In this document: positions 11,700-24,162 of the stretch, piece after piece
How the letters are laid out: every line of letters begins with the position of its first letter
Position numbering within the stretch: position 1 is the stretch's first letter
From: Capsicum annuum
Taxonomy: Eukaryota; Streptophyta; Magnoliopsida; Solanales; Solanaceae
DNA: 64,000 nucleotides
Reading direction: 5' to 3'
NCBI RefSeq assembly: GCF_002878395.1
Contig: NC_061115.1
Coordinates: forward strand, 149,770,899-149,834,898
Notes under the pieces: model-generated
What the model was told of the DNA's origin: nothing
Database searches by the model: none
The model's input: only the letters and a program-made list of their open reading frames with translations
Made by a program: the position numbers and the translations under genes

Positions 11700-13491
11700 A
11701 AAGTTAGGCTGAAAGGAATAATTAAAGGCTCGAGTATGCTGGCTTCGATACTTTTCCCTAATTCCTTTACTCTAAATATCTACATATGAATGCGTAACTC
11801 ACTTGGATAAACTATGTTTGGAAGATACTAACTTCATTCAAGGACATTCCTTTCAGAGAGACTACTCTTAACTTTATCCAGCTTCAATAATCATCATCCT
11901 ATTTTACACTTTCATTGACAAACATAGTTGTCTCTCTAGACATAGCAATCTGCCCTCTTGTTCCTTAGTTCACTAACATCATGATGTGTGAGCAGATGCT
12001 AACACATTTGAGGCTTTAAACTGAGAATAATTGCAAAGTCTTAAGCAAATTTTATCGTTTATGATTGTTTTATCTTTGATTTTGCAGTGGCAGTCAAGAG
12101 GCAAGAGAACCAACAATGATGGAAGTAAAAGAGTTGAAATCTGGAAAAAAAATAGAAGAGAATTGTGGTTGATTACATTCCTGATAAGTCGTCAGCACTC
12201 TAATAGGTTATCAGCCTCATCGCCAACCTTAAACAAAGAATGGAATTCAGTTGGAAGAATTGACAACAACATATGATAAGTCGCTAGCCTTGTGATAAGC
12301 CGTCAGAGTCGTCGTCAGCCTTAGACAGAATATGGGAGCTGAGGTGGAGAAGTGACGACATTATCTAATATGTCGTCATAGTTTTGATAAGCCGTCAGGA
12401 TTCACCATCAACCTTAAGCAGAAGTTGTCAAAATTGAAGAGGAGTTGATGACATCCGTGATAAGTCGCCAGCCTCCTGATAAGGCATCACGTATGTCGTC
12501 ACCTAATCCGAGAAGAACACTGAACTCTATGATTTTATTTCCATAATTAGGTTAAATTATTTAAAGCATATTTTAGGATTTTCTAAGAAGGATGCTGAAC
12601 CTATTTTGGAATGCACGTATTTTGTTATTTTCTCTCGAGTGTCTTGGCTTGAACAAAACAATTAACTTTAAAGAGATTATCATCAATATTTTGGGATTTC
12701 TACTTTGATCTGATATGAGAAACACTTGTTTCTATTCATCTTGCTATAAGTTCATCTTTCAAATTATGAATTCAACTTGTTGTATCGATTATTACATTAT
12801 GAGTGGCTAAATCCCATCAACCCAAATTATGGGATCTATGGGTTAGGTCTTGGTAAGTTGCTAAGTGTTCAAGATTCTAAAGGTAATAGGACTCCTTTAT
12901 AATTCCGAAGTTTTAATTATTGTCTATTGGTTGCAAATGATAGATAGCACCTATTTTGATTTGCTTGAGGTAAGAAATCAACTATAGTAGGGAGTGAATT
13001 ATTGATAGGGACTTGGATGCTACCAACCTTCCGTTTAATAATTGACGCTGCAACAAGGTTAATTGACCTTAGGTGAAGTCTAGTCAGTGAATATAAATTT
13101 CCTAAGTCCGAGAGGATTAGGTAATTAAATGCTTAAGTAGGTCAAGAGACATTTAGGCATAACTTCAATAAAGACAATCTGTTGATCCTACCTATCGTGA
13201 GAATCTTGAATCACTATTAGCATCTGTCAAGTACCAAAACCCATAGTGAACATAATTCTGGTTTTTCATAAACTCTTGATTACAAACACTGAAACTAAAA
13301 TGACCAAAAATTATTTTCTAATATCCAAAACCCCTATTTTTGGAAACATCCAACTATCAGTTGATTAAATCGCAAACGACTTAAGTTCACACCATATTCC
13401 CTGTAGGATTCGACCCCAACCTAGTTGGGTTATATATTAACAACGATTACTTACATTCTCACATGAGAGGTGTAGTTTGAGTGTTATCACA
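11700..13491 (+). repeat. Athila/Tat-type LTR remnant
   Basis: The right end reads GATTCGACCCCAACCT..., then GGTGTAGTTTGAGTGTTATCA, a layout I recognise from the 3' end of Athila/Tat LTRs. It stops at about 13490 without a following primer-binding site, so it is a 3' or solo LTR, or truncated. The left border is not defined. The frame at 12031-12276 lies inside the repeat array and is not considered a gene. Confidence 0.55.
12181..12510 (+). repeat. Array of TGATAAGYCGTCAG modules with a TGACGACAT stem
   Basis: Six variants of TGATAAG(T/C)CGTCAG occur near 12182, 12275, 12293, 12385, 12458 and 12477. Between them lies a perfect inverted repeat: TGACGACAT at 12353-12361 and ATGTCGTCA at 12370-12378 with an 8-nt loop. 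The modules contain GATAAG (I-box type) and TGACG (bZIP/TGA-factor type) hexamer/pentamer motifs. Related modules occur in the LTRs of the 43.5-52.5 kb element, partly on the opposite strand. An enhancer role is inferred, not shown. Confidence 0.75.
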
Positions 13492-14878
13492 TCACACCTC
13501 TAAATTCATATTCAAATGAAACAATGAGAATTAAATTATACCAAGAGACTCAACATCGTCTATCTATAACACCTCAATTTAGCTATTAAGAACACCATAT
13601 ACAATATAACTAGCCTTATTCAAACTTAGCAACTCAAGGGTACTAACTCAGCACACACAATACTTGATAATCTTAGAATATCATGCAGTCACATAGTACC
13701 TTGCGAACATTATTTCAAACCTACTAGCTCACTTTTATATAACTAGCATCACTACCCCTAAGATATTATTATTTCCACCTTGATGATCATCCACAGTTGA
13801 AACTTAGTGTCTAATACTTGACATGATTAACAATACAACTTCACATACTATTCTAGCTTAGCGGCTACTAGATCAAAAAAATTAAGAAACACTAATCCAC
13901 TAAAACCTAATGATAATAATATTTGATCTTAATCTTACGGTCTATATAATTATAGTTCATTATCATATCAACCTTTCACACATCACTACTACTTATTCAT
14001 CCATACGTCTAAACTATCTTCATAACTCACATCAAGCAATTTTCTTTTCACAATCACAAAGCACAACCTAGATCTATCTATCCTTAACCATATTATACTT
14101 TCATTAATGACCTATATTTTTATAACATAGTGGCAGGCCATCAAAAACATCTTTCCTAGTTCAAGCATATTCTAAGTCACCTTAGCCAATAACTTTATCT
14201 CTACCTTCTACCATAAAATCTACACGGCATTTGCTACCTCCTACTTATCACCTAAAGACATATCACCTCAATTCTACATAAATGAAATACATAGATATAT
14301 ACATATAATTTAACCAATCACTATCCCCACCTTTCTAGTCACTACACTTCTAAATTCCTATCCCCAACTTTGAGGTCGTTCTACTACTTATGGCTCATAA
14401 CACCCTAAGTGATATTATCCCTCGAATGATAACTCTATCTAATAATCTAGGTAACTTTATGGTTAAAGAATAATCTAACTACATATCATATTTTTGTTTA
14501 ACAATATGATTCATATGAATAAGTACGTAAGCGTTTGAATTGAAGGATAAAACACACTAACTTGCTCGTCTCAAGACTTTTATGCTATTTATGAAATGTA
14601 TGATGGTTCTATTTGAGAGTGCCCTATTGGTTGGAATTTGGAATTTACTGCTTCAATTACATAAAAGATGAGCCATAGTTGGAGGAATTTAGAATAATGC
14701 GTGAATCTGCATAAGTTTCTTAGAGAATAACTTTATTGCATGACTGGGGTATGAAAGCAAGGAAAATCTTTGCTAAACACCCTATAGCTTCTCGATTATA
14801 GGTGTGGTGTACAACACATCATAAGTAAGATTCTACTATACATAACTTTTCAGACACCCTGGAACTCTTGAACTCTGT
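13492..14878 (-). other. 5' untranslated/leader part of a decayed minus-strand LTR element
   Basis: Lies directly downstream (on the minus strand) of the PBS at 14879-14890, where the leader and gag of that element would be. I see no recognisable Gag or Pol block. It is cut at 13491 by the end of the Athila/Tat-type LTR. Confidence 0.4.
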
Positions 14879-14890
14879 GCTCTAATACCA
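14879..14890 (-). other. Primer-binding site (initiator tRNA-Met type, one mismatch)
   Basis: The minus strand reads TGGTATTAGAGC, one change from the usual TGGTATCAGAGC. It lies four bases inside an LTR beginning TGTCACAG at 14895. Confidence 0.7.
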
Positions 14891-14894
14891 AGTT

Positions 14895-16004
14895 TGTCAC
14901 AGTTTGAATCTACACTCTAGCTAAGACATAGTACTTAGAACTACAGGTAATTCAAGCTAACCCTTGGCATAGAATAACTAAGAATATTACATGAAACTTA
15001 AGCTATAATGAGATTAAAAAGATAATTTCTAAAATATAAACTATGACCATAGTGTATAAGCTATGGAAAGCCTGAAAGACTAACATGAATCACTAGATTG
15101 ATGTCCGAAAGCCTTTGAAACTGAATAAAATAATCTATCAGGACTAGGCCTCTAGCTACTCATAAAATAATGTTTGTAATAAGAATGAAAAGAACAACTA
15201 AGATAGGTCCCTGAATGATGAGGGTTCACCGCTGCTGAAACCTGATATGTTATTTACTAGTCATGTGCCTGAGAACGATCACCCATATCTATATTACACG
15301 GAAAATATAGGTAAAAAAAGTATCCAATTAGTATATTTAAATGTGTTGAGTATATAGGGGTCAAATCCAATAACAGAAGTATAATCATAGAATGATTCAA
15401 AGACAGTGATCAAAACTAGAGATTTCATAACAAATCATGCCAATTGAAGGTAAAATAGTTTAAAAGAATAAAATAAGGAATTTTTTTAAAATAATACATA
15501 TTAAGATCATATCATACAAAAATGGTATAAGTATAATATCATGAATACCACAAATATGAAGTTAAATCTCTTAATAGGAGTGTCTTATGACCGACATAAG
15601 TCATGTAAGCATCATGAATCCAGTTTCATATACCATACTATAAAAGGTTGTTCTAAACTAATAATTTGGAATTATAAACATAAGGATCCTGAAAATTCTC
15701 CTAAAAAGGGGAAAAAATGTCAACCTCAACTAATGAAAGACCTTTATCCTACGGTGGCATGTTATATAGAATGCTTGCTCTATCGGTGCTAAATAATTAT
15801 CTCAAAATATAATAGTGCTCATATCATATTATATGACATACCTGGATGTCAAAAATATTCATAAATAATAATAGACATGTATGGATGTCATAATATTCAT
15901 AAATCTTACTACAATGAGTCTAAGCTCCATATCATCTCATAAACCATATGTTAAAAATTATATATTTAAGGGCATGTCTTTTCCATATAGAATTCATTGT
16001 TTAT
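14895..16004 (-). repeat. 5' LTR of a decayed minus-strand element (right border uncertain)
   Basis: Starts TGTCACAGTTTGAATCTACACTC next to a PBS, in the same layout as the element 1 LTR (TGTAAT...GTCTACACCC). A second LTR-like start, TGTAATGGCCCGCATG, occurs at 16005, so the LTR probably ends or is interrupted there. The frame at 15541-15792 shows no domain I know and is treated as chance. Confidence 0.5.
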
Positions 16005-16212
16005 TGTAATGGCCCGCATGTTTGCATGCCTTTTTGGAGCCAAAAATGAACTTATATTACCCTTATATTGAGTAGAATTCATTTGATACAAGTATGGGTA
16101 TGTCAATTAACATTAAAAAGAGGCCATGTGTCATGTTGGGAGAGACCAAGACCTAGCCCTCACATCGCACTACAACTCGGGAGGGCCACTAGATGGCCTC
16201 GCTTGAACTAGT
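16005..16212. other. Possible LTR start, truncated by the Athila-like element
   Basis: TGTAATGGCCCGCATG resembles the start of Tekay-type LTRs in this window, but only about 200 bp remain before the Athila-like 3' LTR begins at 16213. No other feature seen. Confidence 0.3.
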
Positions 16213-16267
16213 TGTGGCCTACTGCACACATAAGTGTACGTGATCAAACAAGTATTATAGTACCTCT
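16213..16267 (-). repeat. Athila-like 3' LTR, first fragment
   Basis: TGTGGCCTACTGCACACATA matches the inner edge of the 5' LTR at 37755 (GTGGCCTACCACATATACAA). It breaks off at 16267 where a solo LTR is inserted, and continues at 18594. Confidence 0.75.
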
Positions 16268-18593
16268 TTTCATGACCCCAACCGTGTCTTGGTCGTGGTG
16301 GGAATCCCAAACTAGTAAGACTTGAGATGATACGTTAGTATTACATCATAAGCATAGTCAAAACTAAATTTGCAGAAACAAGACCATAAGAAAGGGAGTT
16401 CAACTTTTAAATAAAGTAACATTCATATCTTAAGAATAAAATCCAAACCAATTACCCAACACTGTCTAAGAATCCTCTAATTTTAAGATTACTCCTAAGT
16501 TGGGACTTGGCTCCGACTATACCATAAAAATCATAAAGTACTAGAATAGAAATATAAGTGAAAAGTACAAATGACTTTCGAATGATGGATGCCACACCAT
16601 TTCTTACCAAATATCCAAGAGAGATTATGAACACCCTAGTGTTGCACAAAATAATGTAAAATGACTTTGAACCTACATCATGAAATGATTTAGCATTTGA
16701 GGATGGTAAAGGATAAAATATTCATTTATAAAACTAGTCATAAAGCTCATACTCATCGTCCATAATAGTAATAAAATAAGGGACAGGAGACACAGAACAT
16801 AAAAACATGACCATCTAAACTTAATTCCTGAACTATATAGCTTTTCACTGACCTCCAGTAACCCACAGGCTATATGGGTCCGGTACTCCCTTATCGGTGA
16901 AGCCTCAATCCATGTTTGTCGCAAGTACAGATATTGGATAAAATCACCAATAGACTAGAGTCACTATATTATCCTCATATTAAGGACACCATCCATCATC
17001 CAATTAAGGTACGACATCCTTATATCGGCAAAACATAAGTTTTGAGTATTGATCATAAAGACGTACTCTTTCCCGGTGAAGCTACACAATTTTCATTTAA
17101 GCTCAATTAAAATATTTTATAAACCTTTAACCATGGAGTCTTTTATTAATGCATTTACATATTATTCTCATTTAAGCTAAATTAAAATATTTTATAAACC
17201 TCTAACCATGGAGTCTTTTATTAAGGTATTTACATATTGGTTTCGTCATACCAAATACTTGCAAGTCATTCATGTTATGCCGTAGTATTTCCAGTGAAAC
17301 ATTTTTGAATCCAAAATCCATCTTGAAATCTTTGGCCCCCTAAAGTTTTCAAAAGTCACAACCATAGTCCTCAAGGGCTTTAAAAGAGTCATTTAAACCT
17401 TTTCCCATTTTTATACCATACAGTATTTCAAGAGATAGAATAAACATCTAAAATCCTCATTTAAAATTAAGTTTTGAAATGGATTGAGGGTCATATATTT
17501 ATAATGCATAGCCCATAAAATTTGTAAATCCATAGTACCAATTCTAACATTTTCATGTATCATATTTAAGTTTCAAGACCCGTTATCCATACATAGAAAA
17601 CCATTAAATCAAGAGGAAAAAAAATATAAAGCTTTCACAACCAAAGCCTCAACCCTAGTTTCAAACAACCATTAAAAACACATAATTACCAATTAATTTA
17701 GCATAATATAACAATACTTAAAGTAAAGGAGTGTTCAACATGCCTTTTTTATGAAAGAAATTTGAGAAAAACTTGAATCCTTAACATTGAGGCTTGAACC
17801 CTCAGTTGAAATTAATATGAAGACTAACTTGACTTGAATTCATTACACATACCCTTTATGAAACATTTGGTAAGAAGACATTAAGAAGAAACTATAATCT
17901 TTGACCCTTCTTGATACTTTAGGATTTCGGAGTTTGAGGTTTTCAAAGAGAGAGGGAATTAGGGATTTAGGAATGACTCTCATACTTTGTGATGATTTTG
18001 GGGAGTAAAAATAGATAAGGGGGGTTACAAGGGTTTAAAGGACAATTTTTCCCTTGATTTAATAAGAGAAAAATATATTTTTACGTCGGGGAAGCAGAGG
18101 TCACATTGTAGGCCAAATAGCATGGTCCCAAACATGCCTCCTGCAGTCAATCATGCGGTATCAACTATTCCTCATGCATCCCAATCATGAGACATCAGTT
18201 GTTCCTTCCACGGACAATCAGATACCTCAAAAAACCACTAAAACGCCTATAAAATTTTACTTAAAATTTGTATTGATAAGTGGTCAATTGCGTTGGAAAG
18301 AATAATCGAAGACTTTTAATTTGGTAGGTAGTTGGCCACCTAAATCCTTATATTCTATGAGTAATGGTCATTGGAATTTGACCTAAGTAATAAAATCTAC
18401 TAAACTCAATCTGTAGGAAAGTTCTCAACTCAACTTTGAGCTAGGATATTTCTATTACCTCAATTCATCTTCAAAGATATTCCACACTAAAGACTTGATC
18501 TTCACACTTATATCTAGAAAGAAATCATTGGGTTTGAGTCTATACATGTAGGAAGGATGGTTAAAATTCTAGCTCAAAAATGTGAGATGTACA
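16268..18593 (-). repeat. Solo LTR (family B, copy 1) inside the Athila-like 3' LTR
   Basis: Starts near TTTCATGACCCCAACCGTG and ends GAGATGTACA. Immediate flanks CCTCT (16263-16267) and GCTCT (18594-18598) look like a degraded 5-bp target duplication, and the uninterrupted sequence is seen at 37795-37812. Parts match 53300-53568 and 55653-56221. No internal domain lies next to it, so it is a solo LTR. Open frames at 16452-16649 and 16673-16924 are chance frames. Confidence 0.75.
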
Positions 18594-18973
18594 GCTCTAA
18601 TTGAGCCGAATATCAAACCCATAGGTACTACTAGTTTAGAAATTCACCCAATTGAGTAATTAATAATATTTCAAGAAAGTGTTGTAGCATATCAAGGGTT
18701 TGTAAGAGTTTTTATTTTCTAAAAATACGTGAATGAAGAAAAGTGTTTTGTACAATTTTAGCAAAGTTATAACCACTAATTAGAGGGATTCCAGGGTTAT
18801 GACATGTCATATAATCATGTTTAGCATTTGTGTGTCTCACTAAACTTTTTATCTCAAATTGCGAGCCACGAGGTTAAATGTATGATCCGGTAATGGTCAT
18901 CCTCTAAATAACCTATTCGAATATGTCTTACAACTACATTATTAAATGGGGATATAAGTTTCAAATCCAAATG
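18594..18973 (-). repeat. Athila-like 3' LTR, second fragment
   Basis: Matches 37803-38190 of the 5' LTR over its whole length, for example AAATTCACCCAATTGAGTAA against AAATTCATCCAATTGAGTAA. It is cut at 18973 by Tekay-type LTR DNA; the part equivalent to 38190-39126 is missing. Confidence 0.8.
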
Positions 18974-20080
18974 TGTAATACCCCATACTTTTTCTAGCTT
19001 AGTTTAGCTTCTAGAATGCTAAGGGTCAACTTTAAGAAAATGAACAACTCTTGATACGAGTATAATTTTCTAGCTTAGACCCTTCAATGTGTAGATAATT
19101 GAATTAGCTTTCCAACGATACCAATTCTGCTTTAATCCGATACTCAGTTAAGAAGTTATGGCGCTTTTAGTGAAAGCAGTAGATCACCGCAATAAGCATC
19201 GCATCGTGGTGAAGGACAAATTCGCAATTGTCCAATTCCAGTGAAGAACCAAAATTGGACCACATCATGTTGAAGCTCTAGTTCCCGTTCATCCCATTTC
19301 ATTAGCTCATCGTATTAGCTTGTATCGCGCCAAATTTCCCAATTAAACAGACACCGCATTGCGGTGGAGTGCAAAATAGCACTCATCTTTTTTCCAGTGG
19401 CGCAACACGATTATGCCGCGTTGCACTAGAGGCTTGAAATACGATCGTCCTTTTTCAAGTAATCCACTGGGATAGTGATGCGGAGTGGTGGGAGGAAAAT
19501 CAGGATTTTTAGTTCTGAGTAAAATTTTAAAAAGATAATTTAGTCTTTTTCCATGCCCCCAAATCGTGAATAACAAAGGATTAAACCTATTCTAAGCCTA
19601 TAATGCTCATGTTTTATGAATTTTCTCTCAAAGAAACCCTAGAACATCAAATCTTCATCCCCAAGAAATCCAAATTCCTCCATTCTTTTTCCAAGATAAC
19701 TCAAAATTAAGGATTCCAAATTCAAGAACTTCAAGAAATTATCTTCAAAAGCACAAATAGGAATTCAAGTTCAAGTTTCTTTATCAACTTCATCAATTAA
19801 GGTATGTGGGATTATGAGAAAGGATAATTTTTTCATCCTTGTGCCCAAAACTAGCTTTAATTATAAAGATACATGATTTTGTATGATTACCCAGGAATTT
19901 TAATTTAGGATTCATACCCAAATATTATTATTTGAAGATTATGAGATTTTAAGTGATTTAGATGATGAATTGCATGGCTATTTTTGTATTTTCATGCGTA
20001 TGATATAAATTTCCAGATTTAGAATTGAATTTCAATGCTTTCATTATTAAACATGAAGTTCTTCTTGAGGTCTACGTATG
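18974..20080 (+). repeat. Tekay-type LTR, 3'-truncated
   Basis: Begins TGTAATACCCCATAC. A GC-rich palindrome cluster lies at 19180-19450, including CACCGCA-T-TGCGGTG at 19352-19366. A leader follows with AAGGTATGTGG at about 19799, a splice-donor-like motif common in this LTR type. It breaks off near 20080 and joins the 3' end of a different element. No protein-coding sequence is supported. Confidence 0.6.
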
Positions 20081-20163
20081 TATTGTTGAGATAATATTCT
20101 TAGATTATTCTTATTTCCTTTATTCCATACTTCTACAGCTTCAAAACATTTCTACCCATCATT

Positions 20164-20193
20164 TGAGGATGAATGATCCAAAGGGGAAGATAA
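20164..20193 (+). other. Polypurine tract with conserved pre-PPT block
   Basis: TGAGGATGAATGATCC is followed by AAAGGGGAAGATAA, which abuts the LTR at 20194. This is the 3' end of the internal region of an element whose remaining interior is lost. Confidence 0.8.
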
Positions 20194-20815
20194 TGTGACA
20201 CCCCGCACTTTCAGGCTAAAGTTGAACTATCTTTCCTACGTTTATAGACCCGAACCCTATGATTTCTACTTAGATATAAGTGTGAATAATATTTTCTTAG
20301 CGTGGGAACATCCTTGGAGATAAATATACATAAATATACATTATAGATTGTTCGTCAAAAGTTATAGATTGTTCGTCAATTCGAATCTGGAGTCAAAAGT
20401 TATGACTATTTGAAAGAGGCACTGTCTAGGGTCCGTGTTGTCCCTGCACTGTGGAGCAATCGCCAAAGCATGCTGCCTCATCTTTGCTTTGGTCGTGCGT
20501 CGCAATGCATTTTCGGGGCATCAAAAAGTGTTCCATTTGATTTATTTTAAGGGCATAAAGGTCTTTTATCATCCCATAACCATTCCCAACCCTCTTTGGA
20601 TGAATATTAAGTATTAAACACATTATTTTCACCTAACAAAATCCCTAACCATCTCTCCATAATAAAGAGAGGAGAAACTACCTGGGGTTTGAGGAATTCA
20701 AGCTTTGGGGGTCTAATTTCTCTAAGTTCTCATTGATTTTTCTCCGTCAAAAGGTATTTAGGACTAGCCTAAATCTCATGGGATTAAGTTTACCATTTTA
20801 TCAAGTTTTACAGGT

Positions 20816-20821
<6 letters not shown>

Positions 20822-20855
<34 letters not shown>
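20822..20855. repeat. (AT)n microsatellite
   Basis: About 17 uninterrupted AT units inside an LTR. Likely length-variable between individuals. Confidence 0.9.
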
Positions 20856-20859
<4 letters not shown>

Positions 20860-21098
20860 TTATATGTATTAGATTTTGAAAATCGTTTGAAGAGCATACA
20901 TTCATGAACCCATTTTGATGAAAGTATGTGTTTATCATGAGGTTTTTCCGTGAATTTAAAATATAATCATGTGTATGTATGTTATGAGTTTTCAAAAGTA
21001 ATTTAAGAACATGAATTACAAGACCCTTCTAGCATGATGAAATTTATTAGCGTAACGTGTTACGAATTTTGAAGTGGATTTGAGAGCATGAACTATAA

Positions 21099-21117
21099 CC
21101 CCCCCCCCCTTTTTTTA
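21099..21117. repeat. Homopolymer C11-T8
   Basis: Eleven C followed by eight T inside the LTR. Its length may be uncertain in the assembly. Confidence 0.8.
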
Positions 21118-22471
21118 TCATGAGATTTTTTATTGATTATTGTTGGGTGGATGTTTAATGAATGATGATAAACATGAGTATGAAATTCCTCTTTATGAAA
21201 TATGCATTGTTATTTTTAAATGTGTTCAATGAGGTGTTGATTATTGATAAATGTCCTTTTGTGTTAAATGAAGAATTTCATGTGATTGACGAAGAAGATG
21301 ACCAACATATGTTAAAGTATTGAAAGGAGAATTTTTTTGCATAAGTTTTCATGTACTTTTGAAATAAGAACTCTAATATGATATGATAAATCTTTTGGTG
21401 GTCATTAACATATTTTTGGATGAAAAGTTCTATGGATATGATATGATATGGCTTGGAAGTTTAGGTATGACGATACCTATTATAGAGTGCCCTTAATATG
21501 AAAGAAATGAATATTTTACTTGAATAATGGTTGTAAGAGACTAAAATTGGGATTAAAGAGTTTTAGATGGTTACCCGAAGAAAGCACGAGATGAAAGACT
21601 CATCGCTGGAAATCGTGTTTTGCCGACGTAGGATTATGGTACCCTGCTTTGTGATCTTGTGTACTTTTGATTCATGTCATCCCAATTTAATACTATGGTT
21701 AGGATCCATGTTTTGTGATCTTGTGCACTACCATGACATTTTTACTTGATTGAGGATTATGGCACCCTGCTTTGTGATCTTGTGTGTCCCCTTTACTGAT
21801 ACTCTAATCATTGCAGCAAACTTGGATTGAGGTCTTGGCCGCTGAGTCAGGGGCGGATTACATATAGCTCGTGGGATTTTAGAAATATATCATATACCAT
21901 CTAGCTCAGAACTAAAGCAAAGAGTTGAATCAATGTTTTGCAAGCATGAATTGAAGCTTTTCATATTATGCCCATCTATATTTTATATATATTATGCTAA
22001 ATTGTTTCCAAACTACTCTCCATTATGTTTTAGGAAGTATATGTTATTTTTGGATTGTTCCATATACCATTACTTTTGAGTATTGACCCCCTATCTACAA
22101 GTTCAGCGGCCCAGTCCTAGGGTCCAGCTCAGTAGTAGATTCTCCCTAGACTTCTATAATTTGGCGAGCCTCCCTTACATCGGAAGGCATTAACTCATAT
22201 GTCGAGTATTTAAATATGTGGCCGATCCAGGGGCTTTGACTCGGCCAAGATAGTTAGTTTTCACTAGAGGCTTTGTAGATGGAATTTGAATATTGTATTG
22301 TCATAATTTCGTCGACACATTTTTGATTATAAGTTTCCATTGAATATTATTATATCTTCCACACTTTGATTTAGGTATGGATTATGCTAATAATAGTATG
22401 GTAAGGGGTCTCTCAGGCCTTCGTGGTTCGAGATGATCGTCGCGTCCAGGGACTCAGCTCGAATCGTGACA

Positions 22472-22854
22472 ACATCCTACTCATTCCCTATGACTAATTC
22501 TTCTTAGGACGATCATCATCCATCCATCATCGAGAAAGGTACCTAAACTATGACTTGTTATTGGCATTTATCCGAAAAAATCTACTTCTAGAAACTAATA
22601 AAGTCAATCCTACTCAGTTCAATAGGAGTGTCCTCAAGAAAATAACCAAAAATAGGAGTCGGGGAACCGAAAACAAAAATAATGAATTAACTGAACTAAA
22701 TATTACTAGCTATTACATAACCATAAGTTTGAATATTTAATTATTATAGGCTGAATTTTAACTGCTGAATTGTCTTTCAAAAGTCAAAATTAACAAAACA
22801 AAATACTATCTATAATCAACAAAACCATATCACAGAGCAAGAGTAATCTCCTAC
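22472..22854. other. Unassigned stretch
   Basis: Lies between a Tekay-type 3' LTR and the 3' region of the Athila-like element. It should contain the Athila PPT and LTR edge but neither is recognisable. The frame at 22555-22740 has no known domain. Confidence 0.35.
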
Positions 22855-24162
22855 CCCACACTAAAAATGTAGCATTGTCCCCAGTGCTTGCAAAGACAAA
22901 ACAAGAACAAAATTTAGGTGTTTGAAAAAAACTCCCCAGTCAATCATCCATGCCATCATCAATATGAGGGCCCAAGCACTTATCACCCAAGTCTGGATCA
23001 ATATCATCATCAATCGGACTAAATGTTTTAATCTTGTAGGCTTTTGTCCTCATCTGTAGGAATATCATCCTCTACTGTATCAATAAAGTTAGAACCAACC
23101 CTCAATAAAACTCTTGCATGGTGACTCAAAAATTGAGCTCCACCTTAGATATCTCCTCTCTAGTAGCAGCTCTAGCTCCAACCTAAATCTACAACATCTA
23201 TAGTCCATACATATAGGTTGTAATCTTATCATCTTAAGCATGACACTCAGCTAGTGTCAATACGGCCAGTGAGAAATACCAAGAGCTCTAGTTTGGGTCA
23301 CATCCACCTGACGCATCTCCAACTGCGGCCTATAGTCCAAAGCCTCCTCCTCAATGTCATGCCCCCACAAAAATATCATAAGCAACCCACCAAAATCATA
23401 CCTTGGGCCATGATAGTTGGTTGCCTTCTTTATTTCAGACTTAATCACTGCTCCAAAGTAAATTTCAAAACTATCCTACATCAAAAGTTTAAACCAAGCA
23501 AACCCGATCTTGTATGACCTCTATCATATGATTTCCTAGAATGAGATAGTGATAAACAGTCTTTGACCATACTTATGCTTTCCTATTCATATGGGCATAG
23601 GAAAATTCCAAATGATAACCCACTACTCTGTGGCAAATCCACCTAGTCATCGATCTATGTACACATAGAAAATGTCTAACAACAGCATATGGTGGCACAA
23701 TGTTTAGCTATCTTAGCTAAAGAGGGGCAAATTCAGAAGTACCCAAGAGGACATTCAAGTTATCTACCTTAAACTTAATTACTTATTCCTAATCTAGACC
23801 ATAAAATTAGGCTGCCACAGGTCCCAATTAGCATAAAACTCCCTTATCAGATACAAGTTACACTCAGTCAGCTGCTTAAAGATGAAAGTCATTCTCAACT
23901 ACTCAATATGTCATACAATGTTTGGAAACTCCCTCCTCGAGATTTCCCTATAATTATCTCATCTGAGGCATAATTTGACGTACCACTTTTTTCCTTCGTC
24001 CAATACCCACCGAGTCCAAAGACTTTGAATTTGGCCTAGTGGAACTACCGGGGCCTTAGGTACATGAGTCACAGGGAAAACTTTTTTTCTTACCTTGCCC
24101 GAGGGACCAACTCCTTTAACTTTTTGTCGCCTGGTAGACATGGTGACTACCAAAAACAACAT
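22855..24162 (-). pseudogene. ORF in the env position of the Athila-like element
   Basis: On the minus strand an initiator context is followed by MSTRRQKVKG, a basic start (23959-24162), then broken frames including a stretch at 23257-23448 with YDFGGLLMIFLWGHDIEE. The position, between integrase and 3' LTR, is where Athila elements carry an additional ORF, sometimes called env-like. In Solanaceae copies this place often has a 'putative plant transposon protein' domain; the resemblance here is by recollection only. The tail near 22855-22900 has the run of a pre-PPT region. I see no signal peptide or membrane segment, so a real envelope is not supported. Confidence 0.5.

Larger units (their letters stand above)
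20194..22471 (+). repeat. Tekay-type 3' LTR (2278 bp)
   Basis: Starts TGTGACACCCCGCAC right after a PPT and ends TCGAATCGTGACA; no PBS follows, so it is a 3' LTR. It contains an (AT)n run at about 20822-20855 and a C11-T8 run at 21099-21117. Open frames such as 20435-20617 and 21567-21749 lie inside the LTR and are not genes. Confidence 0.8.

Noticed and set aside
12031..12276. Plus-strand 81-codon frame
   Set aside because: Sits in an LTR and runs into the GATAAG/TGACG repeat array; no domain or codon pattern.
12181..12510. CRISPR-like array
   Set aside because: Repeats are degenerate, unevenly spaced and partly palindromic, in a plant LTR; no equal spacers and no cas genes.
15541..15792. 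Plus-strand 83-codon frame
   Set aside because: Inside LTR-like DNA, low-complexity Lys/Asn-rich product, no known domain.
22855..24162. Endogenous viral envelope gene
   Set aside because: No signal peptide, transmembrane segment or fusion-like region could be seen; only position suggests env.
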